The notes: generated from the letters alone by a model not told the origin. A stretch of DNA of 7,334 bases from Gammaproteobacteria bacterium (GCA_020027635.1 JAHKKL010000077.1:1-7334), one strand, 5' to 3'. Positions 1 to 7,189 are shown, counted from the stretch's first letter. Program-made: numbers and translations.

Positions 1-1
1 C

Positions 2-2923
2 GACGCGGAGATCGATTCCATCAGGACCTTCGACCCGGAAACCCAGCGATCCCTGGCGGAGCAGGACGCCGTCAACCTGCTGCCGGCCAGGGAATTTCCC
101 CTTGACGAGGAGGCCATCCGGGGTTTTCGCCAGCGTTTTCGCGCGAACTTCGAGGGCAACCCGCAGGATTGCCCCATCTACCGCGATGTCAGCCAGGGCA
201 TCACTCCGGGCGGTATCGAATATTATCTGCCGCTGTTCTTCGAGGAAACGCAGACGCTGTTCGACTACCTCCCCGGCGACGCCTGCCTCGCCTTCCTGGA
301 TGCCACCGAGGCGGCCGGCGAGGACTTCCGGAGGCAGGTCGCGGAACGCCATGAATCGCGCCGGCATGACCGGGAACGGCCGATCCTGCCCCCGAACCGG
401 CTGTATCTCGACGCGGCGGAACTGCGGGAGTACCAGGGCCGGCATCCGCTGATCCGGGTGCTCGCTTCCGGCGCGACCGGGCTGCCGGACGAGTGCATCC
501 CTTACGCCACGCACCCGCTCGGTGATCTGAAAATCCGGCCGCGCCACGAGGCGCCCGCCGGCGCGCTGCAGACCTTCGTCGCCGGATTCCCGGGGCGCAT
601 CCTGCTGACGGCGGAATCGAGCGGCCGGCGTGAAACATTGCTCGACCAGTTGCAGGGTTTCGCGATCCGGCCGGCCGTGGTCAGATCGTGGGCGGAATTC
701 ATGGCTGCAACCGATCCCGTGTGCCTGACGGTTGCCCCGCTGGAACAGGGCCTGGTGATGGATGCCCCGGCCATCGCCGTCATCACGGAGACCAGCCTGT
801 TCGGCGACCGCGCCCGGCAGACGCGCCGGCGCAAGCCGGAGCGCGATCCCGCCGCGATCATCCGGGACCTCACCGACCTCAATCTCGGCGCGCCGGTGGT
901 GCACGAAAATCACGGCGTCGGACGCTACCGCGGGCTGGAGACGCTGACCGTCAACGCCATCCCGGCCGAGTATCTCTGCATCGAATACGACGGCGGAGAC
1001 AAGCTCTACGTTCCGGTCGCCTCCCTGCAGCTGGTCAGCCGTTATACCGGCGCGGCGCCCGAACACGCTCCGCTGCACCGGCTCGGCGGCGACCAGTGGC
1101 AACGCGCCCGGCAGAAGGCCGCGCGGCGAGTGCATGACGTGGCGGTCGAGTTGCTGGACATCTACGCGCGCCGGGCGGCCCACCAGGGCCATGCCTATGC
1201 ACCACCCCAGGACGAATACGCGGCGTTTGCCGCCGCGTTCCCGTTCGAGGAGACGCCCGACCAGGAAAACACCATCACCAGCGTGCTCGGCGACATGCAG
1301 TCACCGCTGCCGATGGACCGGGTGGTGTGCGGCGACGTCGGCTTCGGCAAGACGGAGGTCGCCATGCGGGCGGCTTTCCTGGCGATCCAGGACGGCAGGC
1401 AGGTGGCCGTGCTGGTCCCGACCACGCTGCTCGCGCAGCAGCACTATCAGAATTTCCGCGACCGGTTCTCCGACTGGCCGGTGCGCATCGAGGTTCTGTC
1501 GCGCTTCCGGACCGGCAGTCAGCAGGAGGCGATCATGGCCGGCCTCGCGGACGGAACGGTCGACCTCGTCATCGGCACGCACAAACTGCTGCAGGAGCAG
1601 GTCAAGTTCAAGCGTCTCGGATTGCTGATCATCGACGAGGAGCACCGCTTCGGGGTCACTCAGAAGGAACGGCTGAAAAAACTGCGCGCCGAGGTCGATA
1701 TCCTCACGCTGACGGCAACCCCGATTCCCCGCACCCTGAACATGTCGCTATCCGGACTGCGCGACCTGTCCATTATCAGCACCCCGCCCGCTCACCGCCT
1801 CGCCGTCAAGACCTTCATCTCCGAATGGAACGATGCGGCCATCCGCGAGGCCTGCCTGCGCGAGATCAAGCGCGGCGGCCAGATCTATTTCCTGCACAAC
1901 CAGGTGGAGTCGATCGACCGCATCGCCGGGGAGATCGCTCGCCTCGTTCCCGAGGCGAGCGTCGGGGTCGCTCACGGCCAGATGCGCGAGCGCGAGCTGG
2001 AACGCGTCATGCTGGATTTCTACCACCGGCGCTTCAACCTGCTGGTATGCAGCACCATCATCGAGAGCGGCATCGACATACCGACGGCCAATACCATCAT
2101 CATGAACCGCGCGGACAAGCTCGGCCTGGCCCAGCTCCACCAGCTGCGCGGGCGCGTCGGGCGCTCGCACCACCGGGCCTACGCCTACCTGCTGACGCCC
2201 CCGCGCAAGGCCATGACGGCCGATGCCGTCAAGCGGCTGGAGGCGATCGCTTCGATGGAAGACCTCGGCGCCGGCTTCACCCTGGCCACGCATGACCTGG
2301 AAATACGCGGCGCCGGCGAACTGCTGGGCGATGAGCAGAGCGGCCAGATCCACGAGATCGGCTACACGCTGTACTCCGACCTCCTCGCCCGCGCCGTCAA
2401 GGCCCTGAAGGAAGGCCGCCGGCCGGAGCTGGAGAAACCGCTGCACCAGGGTCCGGAAATCGACCTGCTGCTGCCGGCCCTCATCCCCGATGACTACGTT
2501 CCCGACGTCCATACCCGGCTGGTCATGTACAAGCGCATCGCCGGCGCCGAGTCGGGCGAGGCGCTGCGCGAGCTGCAGGTGGAACTGATCGACCGTTTCG
2601 GCTTGCTGCCGGAACCGGTCAAGAACCTGTTCCGGGTAACGGAGCTGAAACTGATCGCCGCACCGATGGGCGTCACGAAAATCGAGGCCGGCCGGCAGGA
2701 GGGGCGCATCCTCTTCGGACCCGAGGCCGCTATCGATACTCAAAAACTGGTAGAGTTGCTCCAGCGCCAGCCGGAACGCTATCGCTTCGAGGGCGGGAAC
2801 AAGCTGCGCTTCAGCGGTGATTTCGAGCAGGAGGAAAAACGGTTTGCCAGGGTAGCGGAGCTGCTCTCCACCCTGGCCCGTCACGACGAGACCCAGGATG
2901 AACAGACGACACGCAATGCCTAG
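2..2923 (+). CDS. mfd: Transcription-repair coupling factor Mfd (5'-truncated by window edge)
   Basis: Mfd is a cytoplasmic ATP-dependent dsDNA translocase. It removes RNA polymerase stalled at lesions and recruits UvrA for nucleotide excision repair. The frame is open from base 2 without an initiation codon, giving 973 residues. Aligning the Walker A lysine with E. coli Mfd suggests about 180 N-terminal residues are missing, for a full length near 1,155 (E. coli 1,148). In window numbering, residues 1 to about 270 are the rest of the UvrB-like module (EIDSIRTFD, INLLPA-like NLLPAREFP, GIEYYLPLFF). The RNA-polymerase-interaction domain follows at about 295-350 (VVHENHGVGRYRGLETL, then KLYVPVASLQLVSRY). 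The helicase motor has Walker A GDVGFGKTE at 444-452, DEEH at 545-548, LTATPIPRTL at about 569-579 and QLRGRVGRS at 714-722. The TRG motif HDLEIRGAGELLGDEQSG is at 764-781, and the C-terminal TRCF domain at about 819-917. All key motor residues are present. The GTG at 458 is an internal valine codon, not a start. Confidence 0.97.
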   Translation, partial: DAEIDSIRTFDPETQRSLAEQDAVNLLPAREFPLDEEAIRGFRQRFRANFEGNPQDCPIYRDVSQGITPGGIEYYLPLFFEETQTLFDYLPGDACLAFLDATEAAGEDFRRQVAERHESRRHDRERPILPPNRLYLDAAELREYQGRHPLIRVLASGATGLPDECIPYATHPLGDLKIRPRHEAPAGALQTFVAGFPGRILLTAESSGRRETLLDQLQGFAIRPAVVRSWAEFMAATDPVCLTVAPLEQGLVMDAPAIAVITETSLFGDRARQTRRRKPERDPAAIIRDLTDLNLGAPVVHENHGVGRYRGLETLTVNAIPAEYLCIEYDGGDKLYVPVASLQLVSRYTGAAPEHAPLHRLGGDQWQRARQKAARRVHDVAVELLDIYARRAAHQGHAYAPPQDEYAAFAAAFPFEETPDQENTITSVLGDMQSPLPMDRVVCGDVGFGKTEVAMRAAFLAIQDGRQVAVLVPTTLLAQQHYQNFRDRFSDWPVRIEVLSRFRTGSQQEAIMAGLADGTVDLVIGTHKLLQEQVKFKRLGLLIIDEEHRFGVTQKERLKKLRAEVDILTLTATPIPRTLNMSLSGLRDLSIISTPPAHRLAVKTFISEWNDAAIREACLREIKRGGQIYFLHNQVESIDRIAGEIARLVPEASVGVAHGQMRERELERVMLDFYHRRFNLLVCSTIIESGIDIPTANTIIMNRADKLGLAQLHQLRGRVGRSHHRAYAYLLTPPRKAMTADAVKRLEAIASMEDLGAGFTLATHDLEIRGAGELLGDEQSGQIHEIGYTLYSDLLARAVKALKEGRRPELEKPLHQGPEIDLLLPALIPDDYVPDVHTRLVMYKRIAGAESGEALRELQVELIDRFGLLPEPVKNLFRVTELKLIAAPMGVTKIEAGRQEGRILFGPEAAIDTQKLVELLQRQPERYRFEGGNKLRFSGDFEQEEKRFARVAELLSTLARHDETQDEQTTRNA

Positions 2924-3602
2924 ACCCGCCCGCCGGTGCATACCCCTTGCAGGGCTGTTATGCGTCGTTGCCACCCTGTGCTGCCTCGGCGCGCAGGCCG
3001 TATCAGCCGCCCAGTACGACGTCGAGGTGATCGTATTTCGCAATCTCGCCGCCCGCGATGAGGGCGAGCAGTGGCCATCCGACACGGCCGGCAGCACCGG
3101 CGGGTTCGCCAGTATTCCCCTCCAGCAGGGACTGCAGGAACTGCCGGAGAGCCAGTTCGCGCTCAACGACGTGGCGGGCGCACTGCAGCGCTCCGGCGCC
3201 TATCAGGTGCTGGCACACCGGCTCTGGCGCCAGAGTGCCTATGACAGGCAGAGCGCCGCCCCTTACCTGCTGCATGCCGTTCAGGGCAGCGCGCACCACG
3301 AACTCGATGGTTCGATCACACTGCTGCGCGAGCACTACCTGCACCTGGCTATCGACCTGGCGCTGAGGTCCTCGGGTACTCTGTACCGGCTGGATGAGGC
3401 ACGGCGCATCCGCAGCGGTGAATTGCATTATTTCGACAACCCCCGCTTCGGCGTCATCGCCAGAGTGACGCCCTACGGGTCAGACGAGTCGGCGCCGGAG
3501 GATGCCACCGGCGCCGGCGAGTCCACCACGGCCCCCGACGAGGAAGCCGGTAGCGCCGCGGAACCAGCGGCTGACGCCCCGCTCACCAAACCCCGGGACT
3601 AG
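2898..3602 (+). CDS. csiV: CsiV-family secreted peptidoglycan-associated protein
   Basis: This is a 234-residue exported protein of the CsiV family. In Vibrio cholerae, CsiV binds peptidoglycan and is needed for PBP1A-dependent cell-wall synthesis. A signal peptide is visible: an Arg-rich start, a hydrophobic core at about 16-33 and a likely signal peptidase I site after AVSA (residue 37). No lipobox is seen. Family hallmarks are YDVEVIVFRN at 40-49, DGSITLLREHYLHLAIDL at 137-154 and RIRSGELHYFDNPRFGVI at 170-187, followed by TP. The tail (about 195-234) is Ala/Glu/Asp/Pro-rich, probably disordered, and differs from the conserved core. The start at 2898 overlaps mfd by 26 nt, with only a weak ribosome binding site (CAGG directly before the ATG, GACGAG further up), so translational coupling is likely. 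An in-frame ATG at 2916 is possible but has no better site and shortens the basic n-region. Location directly after mfd matches other gammaproteobacteria as I recall and supports the call. Its exact role here is inferred. Confidence 0.82.
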   Translation: MNRRHAMPRPARRCIPLAGLLCVVATLCCLGAQAVSAAQYDVEVIVFRNLAARDEGEQWPSDTAGSTGGFASIPLQQGLQELPESQFALNDVAGALQRSGAYQVLAHRLWRQSAYDRQSAAPYLLHAVQGSAHHELDGSITLLREHYLHLAIDLALRSSGTLYRLDEARRIRSGELHYFDNPRFGVIARVTPYGSDESAPEDATGAGESTTAPDEEAGSAAEPAADAPLTKPRD

Positions 3603-3617
3603 GAAATGCACCACTGG

Positions 3618-3676
3618 CCACGGAAAAACACGGAATCCACAGGGATAATTTCCGTGTCTTCCGCGAGTTTCCGTGG
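3618..3676. repeat. TTCCGTG-type inverted repeat with 9-10 bp periodic arms
   Basis: The outer arms CCACGGAAA (3618-3626) and TTTCCGTGG (3668-3676) are perfect complements. The inner arms ACACGGAA (3628-3635) and TTCCGTGT (3650-3657) are as well. Each arm is a short tandem array. On the left, CACGGAAAAA and CACGGAATCC are adjacent 10-mers. On the right, three 9-mers follow one another: TTCCGTGTC, TTCCGCGAG and TTTCCGTGG. The element begins 15 nt after the csiV stop. Repeats of this CACGGAA/TTCCGTG kind are, as I recall, dispersed in several gammaproteobacterial genomes. A copy number cannot be seen from one window. It may form an imperfect hairpin at the end of the mfd-csiV transcript, but no U-tract supports a classical terminator. 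Confidence 0.7.
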
Positions 3677-3700
3677 CGATTTTCCGGGGTTATGGCTTAA

Positions 3701-3749
3701 GTAGGGTGCGCCGTGCGCACCAATCAATGGTGCGCACGGCGCACCCTAC
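3701..3749. repeat. Perfect 22-bp palindrome (GTAGGGTGCGCC... type intergenic repeat)
   Basis: The left arm (3701-3722) starts GTAGGGTGCGCCGTGCGCAC and ends CA. The right arm (3728-3749) is its exact reverse complement, and the loop is ATCAA (3723-3727). All 22 pairs match and the stem is strongly GC-rich. It sits between convergent genes, 24 nt beyond the previous repeat. GTAGGGTGCGC...GCGCACCCTAC palindromes are a familiar type of dispersed proteobacterial intergenic repeat (REP/MITE-like). That membership is recalled, not tested here. Because the hairpin forms equally well on either strand, it could block or end transcription from csiV and from the cysG operon. Only a short TTTT occurs on the plus side (3758-3761), so terminator function is unproven. 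Confidence 0.8.
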
Positions 3750-3764
3750 CTATCGGATTTTCTG

Positions 3765-3795
3765 CAACGCCGTGGTTTACCTCGAGGAGGCGTTG
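3765..3795. repeat. Small inverted repeat downstream of cysG
   Basis: CAACGCC (3765-3771) and GGCGTTG (3789-3795) are perfect 7-bp complementary arms around a 17-nt loop that contains CTCGAG. The structure lies about 60 nt past the cysG stop on the minus strand. No T-run follows on either strand, so it is not a clear intrinsic terminator. The rest of 3750-3855 shows no gene that can be supported. Confidence 0.4.
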
Positions 3796-3855
3796 TTCAT
3801 CGAGTCATCGATTCGGAATGCGGCGGCCTGCGCAGCATCGATCCCGTTGCCAAGA

Positions 3856-5250
3856 TCAATTATCACCGCCGTCAAACCATTTTAACTTCTCTCGCAACCT
3901 CACCACCTCCCCCACGATGATGAGCGTCGGCGGCTTGATCTCTTCCCTCTCGACCAGGGTTGGAAGCGTGGCAAGCGTCTCGACGAATACCCGCTGATTT
4001 CGCGTCGTACCCTGCTGAATCAATGCCGCGGGTGTATCAAGCGGCAATCCATGGGCAACCAGTTCTCTCGAAAGTATTTCTATACTGTGCAGGCCCATGT
4101 AAAAAACGATGGTCTGGGATGGTTTGGCGAGTCTTTCCCAGTCAAGATTGACGCTGCCATCTTTCAGATGACCGGTTACAAAGACGCACGACTGGGCGTA
4201 ATCGCGATGCGTCAGAGGAATACCGGCATAGGACGCGCAGCCCGAAGCGGCGGTGATGCCGGGTACCACCTGAAAGGGTATGCCCTGCTCCGCAAGCGTT
4301 TCGATTTCCTCACCGCCGCGACCGAAGATGAACGGATCCCCGCCTTTCAGCCGCAGTACGCGTTTACCCTCCCTGGCCAGGCGAACGAGCAGTTCATTGA
4401 TGCTTTCCTGTGAAAGGGTATGGTTATCCCTTTCCTTGCCGGCATAGATCAATTCCGCGTCACGCCTGACCAGATCCAGTATCGGCTGCGATACCAGCCG
4501 GTCATAAACCACCACGTCCGCCTGCTGCATGAGTCGCAGCGCCCTGAAGGTGATGAGGTCCGGATCGCCCGGACCGGCGCCGACGAGATACACCTCCCCG
4601 GTCGTGTCATAGGTCTGGTCGGTATCCGCGATCGCCTCCTCCAGCGCCGCCCGCGCCTCTTGCTCGCGCCCCGCGAACAGCAATTCGGCGACCCGTCCCT
4701 GCAGCACGTTCTCCCAGAAATAGCGGCGCTGCCTGGAATCGGAGAATCGCCGCTTTACCTCGTGCCTGAATTCATCGACCAGAACGGCAAGACGGCCATA
4801 AGCCGAGGGGATGAAACTTTCCAGACGGGCGCGCAACAGGCGGGCAAGCACCGGCGATGCCCCGCCGGTTGACACCGCCACCTGCACCGGCGACCGGTCA
4901 ACGACCGAGGGAACGATGAAACTGCACAACGCCGGCGTATCGACGACATTGACGGGAATCCGCTGCCTTTCCGCGACAACCGAGACCTGCCGGTTGACCG
5001 TCTCGTTGTCGGTTGCGGCAATCACGAGCACCATACCGTCGATATCAGCATCGCGGAATTCCCTGCCTGCATGCAGTATCCGGTCTGACTCGCGCAACTT
5101 CTCGAGTTCATCACACAGGCCGGGCGCCACGACCGAAATCTTCGCGCCGGCTCTGAGCAGCATGGCGACCTTGCGCGCCGCCACCTTGCCACCGCCCACC
5201 ACCAGGCAGGGACGACCTTCCAGTCTCAAAAAAACAGGGAGATAGTTCAT
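3856..5250 (-). CDS. cysG: Siroheme synthase CysG (trifunctional)
   Basis: CysG converts uroporphyrinogen III to siroheme by two SAM-dependent methylations (C-2 and C-7), NAD-dependent dehydrogenation of precorrin-2, and ferrochelation. Siroheme serves assimilatory sulfite/nitrite reductases and, after amidation by DsrN, dissimilatory DsrAB. The length of 464 aa is typical. The N-terminal CysGB half (1 to about 215) has LPVFLRLEGRPCLVVGGGKVA, a Rossmann NAD loop at about 18-23, and Asp104 in NVVDTP, aligning with the catalytic Asp104 of Salmonella CysG. The C-terminal CysGA methyltransferase has VGAGPGDPDLITFRAL at 223-238, VVYDRLV with Asp250, AGK with Lys272, RLKGGDPFIFGRGGEE at 300-315, VVPGITAASGCASYAGIPLT at 328-347 and FYMG with Met385. 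These match the known active-site Asp, Lys and Met. Thr128 replaces the Salmonella phosphoserine Ser128. The gene is last in a minus-strand operon, 38 nt after grxC, and no good Shine-Dalgarno precedes its ATG. Confidence 0.97.
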   Translation of the reverse strand: MNYLPVFLRLEGRPCLVVGGGKVAARKVAMLLRAGAKISVVAPGLCDELEKLRESDRILHAGREFRDADIDGMVLVIAATDNETVNRQVSVVAERQRIPVNVVDTPALCSFIVPSVVDRSPVQVAVSTGGASPVLARLLRARLESFIPSAYGRLAVLVDEFRHEVKRRFSDSRQRRYFWENVLQGRVAELLFAGREQEARAALEEAIADTDQTYDTTGEVYLVGAGPGDPDLITFRALRLMQQADVVVYDRLVSQPILDLVRRDAELIYAGKERDNHTLSQESINELLVRLAREGKRVLRLKGGDPFIFGRGGEEIETLAEQGIPFQVVPGITAASGCASYAGIPLTHRDYAQSCVFVTGHLKDGSVNLDWERLAKPSQTIVFYMGLHSIEILSRELVAHGLPLDTPAALIQQGTTRNQRVFVETLATLPTLVEREEIKPPTLIIVGEVVRLREKLKWFDGGDN

Positions 5251-5288
5251 AACAGCGTGTCTATGAAGTGTAAACGCAGCCCGGAAAG

Positions 5289-5546
5289 CTACCGGGTCAT
5301 CAGCAGGGGATCCAGTTCACCCGAGAATTCCAGATCCGCCAGGTCATCGTAACCACCCACATGCCGGTCACCGATAAAAATCTGGGGTACGGTACGCCGA
5401 CCCGTCAGTCTGGCCAGTTCACCGAAACCATCAGCCATCGTGTCTATAAATATCTTTTGAATTTTGACGCCCTTGGATTTCAGCAACCGTTCCGCCTGAA
5501 AACAATAGGGACAGATGGCGGTACAGTACATCCGCACCTCAACCAC
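5289..5546 (-). CDS. grxC: Glutaredoxin 3 (GrxC), GTG start
   Basis: This 85-residue cytoplasmic dithiol glutaredoxin reduces disulfides and glutathione mixed disulfides using GSH. The active site CPYC is at 12-15, the cis-proline motif TVP at 52-54, PQIFIGDRHVGGYDDL (54-69) includes the Gly-Gly that helps bind glutathione, and the ending GELDPLL closely resembles E. coli Grx3, which is almost the same length. The start is GTG at 5546. The upstream frame has no ATG, and the nearby ATG at about 5553 is out of frame and stops after four codons. A strong GAGAGGG site 8 nt upstream favours the GTG. The gene lies 29 nt after the DsrS-like gene and 38 nt before cysG, so it is probably co-transcribed with both. 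A role in keeping sulfur-enzyme thiols reduced is inference. Confidence 0.94.
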   Translation of the reverse strand: MVEVRMYCTAICPYCFQAERLLKSKGVKIQKIFIDTMADGFGELARLTGRRTVPQIFIGDRHVGGYDDLADLEFSGELDPLLMTR

Positions 5547-5554
5547 GAAACATT

Positions 5555-5561
5555 CCCTCTC
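5555..5561 (-). promoter_or_regulatory. Shine-Dalgarno of grxC
   Basis: On the minus strand this reads GAGAGGG, with 8 nt to the GTG at 5546. It decides the start in favour of GTG and lies entirely in the 29-nt gap after the upstream stop codon. Confidence 0.75.
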
Positions 5562-5575
5562 GCGTGTCCGGCATC

Positions 5576-6709
5576 CTAGTCTCCGCCCCGCTGCCTCAGC
5601 CTGTCGATATAATGCTGCAGCGGCCCGGACACAGGACTCAGCTTCCTGCGCATCACGGTGCCGATGGCATCGGTGCGCGAGAAAATCGGATTCACCAGCG
5701 GCTCATCCACCATCGACAATACCAGCATGGCGTGCACCTCACGTTCCATCCCGGGCACCCTGGATAGCAGTTCAGCAAGTGCGTGTCCAGGGACGGAGCC
5801 GCTCACCAGCAGCTCGTCCGCGGCGGCGCGAATATCATCCATGGTTTGACGCTCGGTATCGTTCCTGCGGATGGTGTGAAAATAGGCGGCAAGCGCCTGC
5901 AGCAATGAGACTACGACATCCTGATTGGCCGGTTTGTCGAGTACGTTTTCCACCGCGGCGAGGAAGCTCTGTCCCTCCCTGCCGAGCAATCGGCAGAATT
6001 GTACCGCAAATGGATTCCCGGTCTTCCTCAGCCCTTCGAGCTTTTCGCAGACCCCGACCCATAATGGATGCGGCCCCATTCCTCCGGGGAGTCCATCGGG
6101 TACGGCCTGCAGGAAGCCGACATAATAGGCATTCTTGTGCCTGCCCCTGCCCCAGAGCTCGATCCTGGTCTCGTCGCTGATCAGGCCGGATTGCAGGATC
6201 AGGCGAACCGTGGCAATCATGTCCCTTGCTTCCGTCTCGAAGGGGAGAAATTCGACCAGGAAATCCGCGAGCACCGGACCCATATCCCCCTGGATGACCG
6301 ATTGCTGACCGAGCATGCACCGCGCATTCTCCGCTGTCTGGGACGCCCACCATGCCCTTCTGGCGATCTCGTTGGTAATGCCCGGGGCGTTAACCACCGC
6401 AACCACCGCCTCGGGTTCGCCCAGCAGGAGCAGAGACTCGAGAATTCCGTTACGTGTCTGGCCCATGCGTGTCCAGCGTTTCAGATAGACCGGATAGCCG
6501 CCCGGTGAGCCCAGCACATGGCTCGACAACGCTTCACGCACACGACGCAAGTACGTCTCATCACGGCAATTGGGATTCAGTCTGACCCGCGCCTCCCCTT
6601 TGTCGGAGAGCGCATACAGGGTCATGCTGGATTCATCGATCCGGACAGCCTTGACGGAACTTGCCAGCAGGACATTGATCCGCAGCGCGTCTTCCGCTGA
6701 CAATTCCAT
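5576..6709 (-). CDS. dsrS: DsrS-like sulfur-metabolism protein
   Basis: This 377-residue protein has no signal peptide or membrane segment, so it is predicted to be cytoplasmic. I recognise it, from memory of the family, as DsrS, the product of the last gene of the Allochromatium vinosum dsr cluster. There it is a soluble cytoplasmic protein of unknown mechanism reported to influence Dsr protein levels after transcription. No catalytic motif is visible. Distinctive stretches are RVRLNPNCRDETYLRRVREA (41-60), HVLGSPGGYPVYLKRWTRMG (64-83), a helical middle with RRAWWASQTAENARCMLG (117-134), and WGRGRHKNAYYVGFLQAVPD (186-205). The region 90-330 looks all-helical and could be an alpha-solenoid-like fold. 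Cysteines at 48, 131, 221 and 239 form no CxxC. It lies 36 nt after the Sel1 gene and 29 nt before grxC. The ATG at 6709 has a weak ribosome binding site. The neighbouring siroheme synthase fits a sulfite-reductase link. If the name is wrong, it is an uncharacterised conserved soluble protein. Confidence 0.62.
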   Translation of the reverse strand: MELSAEDALRINVLLASSVKAVRIDESSMTLYALSDKGEARVRLNPNCRDETYLRRVREALSSHVLGSPGGYPVYLKRWTRMGQTRNGILESLLLLGEPEAVVAVVNAPGITNEIARRAWWASQTAENARCMLGQQSVIQGDMGPVLADFLVEFLPFETEARDMIATVRLILQSGLISDETRIELWGRGRHKNAYYVGFLQAVPDGLPGGMGPHPLWVGVCEKLEGLRKTGNPFAVQFCRLLGREGQSFLAAVENVLDKPANQDVVVSLLQALAAYFHTIRRNDTERQTMDDIRAAADELLVSGSVPGHALAELLSRVPGMEREVHAMLVLSMVDEPLVNPIFSRTDAIGTVMRRKLSPVSGPLQHYIDRLRQRGGD

Positions 6710-6745
6710 TGCATATGACCCGGCAGAAAACTGGGGTGACGGGTA

Positions 6746-7177
6746 TCAGATATCGAATCCTGCCTCGGCATAGAGTTTCTTCGCCATCTCTGGATCCTTT
6801 TCCACGCCATTACCTTCCTCGTACATTCTCGCCAGAGTTGTCAGCGACCCGGCGAGTCCCTGCTCCGCCGCCCTGCGAAACCATTTAACGGCCTCGGCGC
6901 TGTCCTGCCCGATACAGTCACCTTCGAGATACATGAAGCCAAGACCGTGCTGGGACAGCGCATATCCCTGCTCTGCCGAGGCACGCATCATCTGCTCGGC
7001 CATTTTCTCATTGCGTACCACACCGAGGCCGTTCTGGCACATGATGGCGACACGGTGCTGCGCATCCGGGTTGCCGGCGGCGGCCAGCGGGTAGAGGAAT
7101 TTCATTGCCTGGGAAAAATTCTTGGCCTCGAAGGAGGCTACGCCGCTGGGAAAGTCCGCGTCGAAGTCATTGGACAT
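6746..7177 (-). CDS. Sel1-repeat (SLR) protein
   Basis: This small 143-residue protein is made almost wholly of Sel1-like helical repeats, which usually act as protein-protein binding scaffolds. A partial repeat is at about 12-36 (GVASFEAKNFSQAMKFLYPL, then AAAGN). Three fuller ones follow at 38-72 (core NGLGVVRNEKMAEQMMRASA), 73-108 (YLEGDCIGQDSAEAVKWFRR, then AAEQG) and 109-143 (MYEEGNGVEKDPEMAKKLYA). They follow the consensus pattern LGxxYxxGxGVxxDxxxAxxWYxxAAxxG. There is no signal peptide, so it is probably cytoplasmic, unlike many SLR proteins that are secreted. The ATG at 7177 is preceded by AAGAGG at 6 nt spacing. It is the first gene of the four-gene minus-strand operon leading to cysG. 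Its partner is unknown; the adjacent DsrS-like protein is a candidate by position only. Confidence 0.87.
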   Translation of the reverse strand: MSNDFDADFPSGVASFEAKNFSQAMKFLYPLAAAGNPDAQHRVAIMCQNGLGVVRNEKMAEQMMRASAEQGYALSQHGLGFMYLEGDCIGQDSAEAVKWFRRAAEQGLAGSLTTLARMYEEGNGVEKDPEMAKKLYAEAGFDI

Positions 7178-7183
7178 AGTGGG

Positions 7184-7189
7184 CCTCTT
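7184..7189 (-). promoter_or_regulatory. Shine-Dalgarno of the Sel1-repeat gene
   Basis: AAGAGG on the minus strand sits 6 nt before the ATG at 7177. It confirms this start for the first gene of the operon. Confidence 0.7.

Noticed and set aside
1748..3166. Long minus-strand open frame (472 codons) opposite mfd and csiV
   Set aside because: It lies antisense to mfd, whose protein motifs are unmistakable, and its translation is low-complexity and Gln/Arg/Ala-rich, as expected of a GC-rich shadow frame.
3766..3855. Minus-strand open frame past the cysG stop, reading IDLGNGIDAAQAAAFRIDDS and a few more residues before TAA
   Set aside because: It is in a different frame from cysG, whose own end (LREKLKWFDGGDN) is normal for the family. 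It has no start of its own and is too short to separate from chance.
3660..3900. Plus-strand open frames across the intergenic repeats (starting 3673 and 3713)
   Set aside because: They run through the palindrome and into antisense cysG, with no ribosome binding site and no recognisable protein.
5280..5296. CCCGG...CCGGG hairpin at the end of grxC
   Set aside because: The stem is only 5 bp, it overlaps the grxC 3' end and stop, and no T-run follows, so it is unlikely to separate grxC from cysG.
5515..6180. Plus-strand 221-codon open frame
   Set aside because: It is Arg/Pro/Ser/Ala-rich, lies antisense to the DsrS-like gene, has no ribosome binding site and has no recognisable domain.
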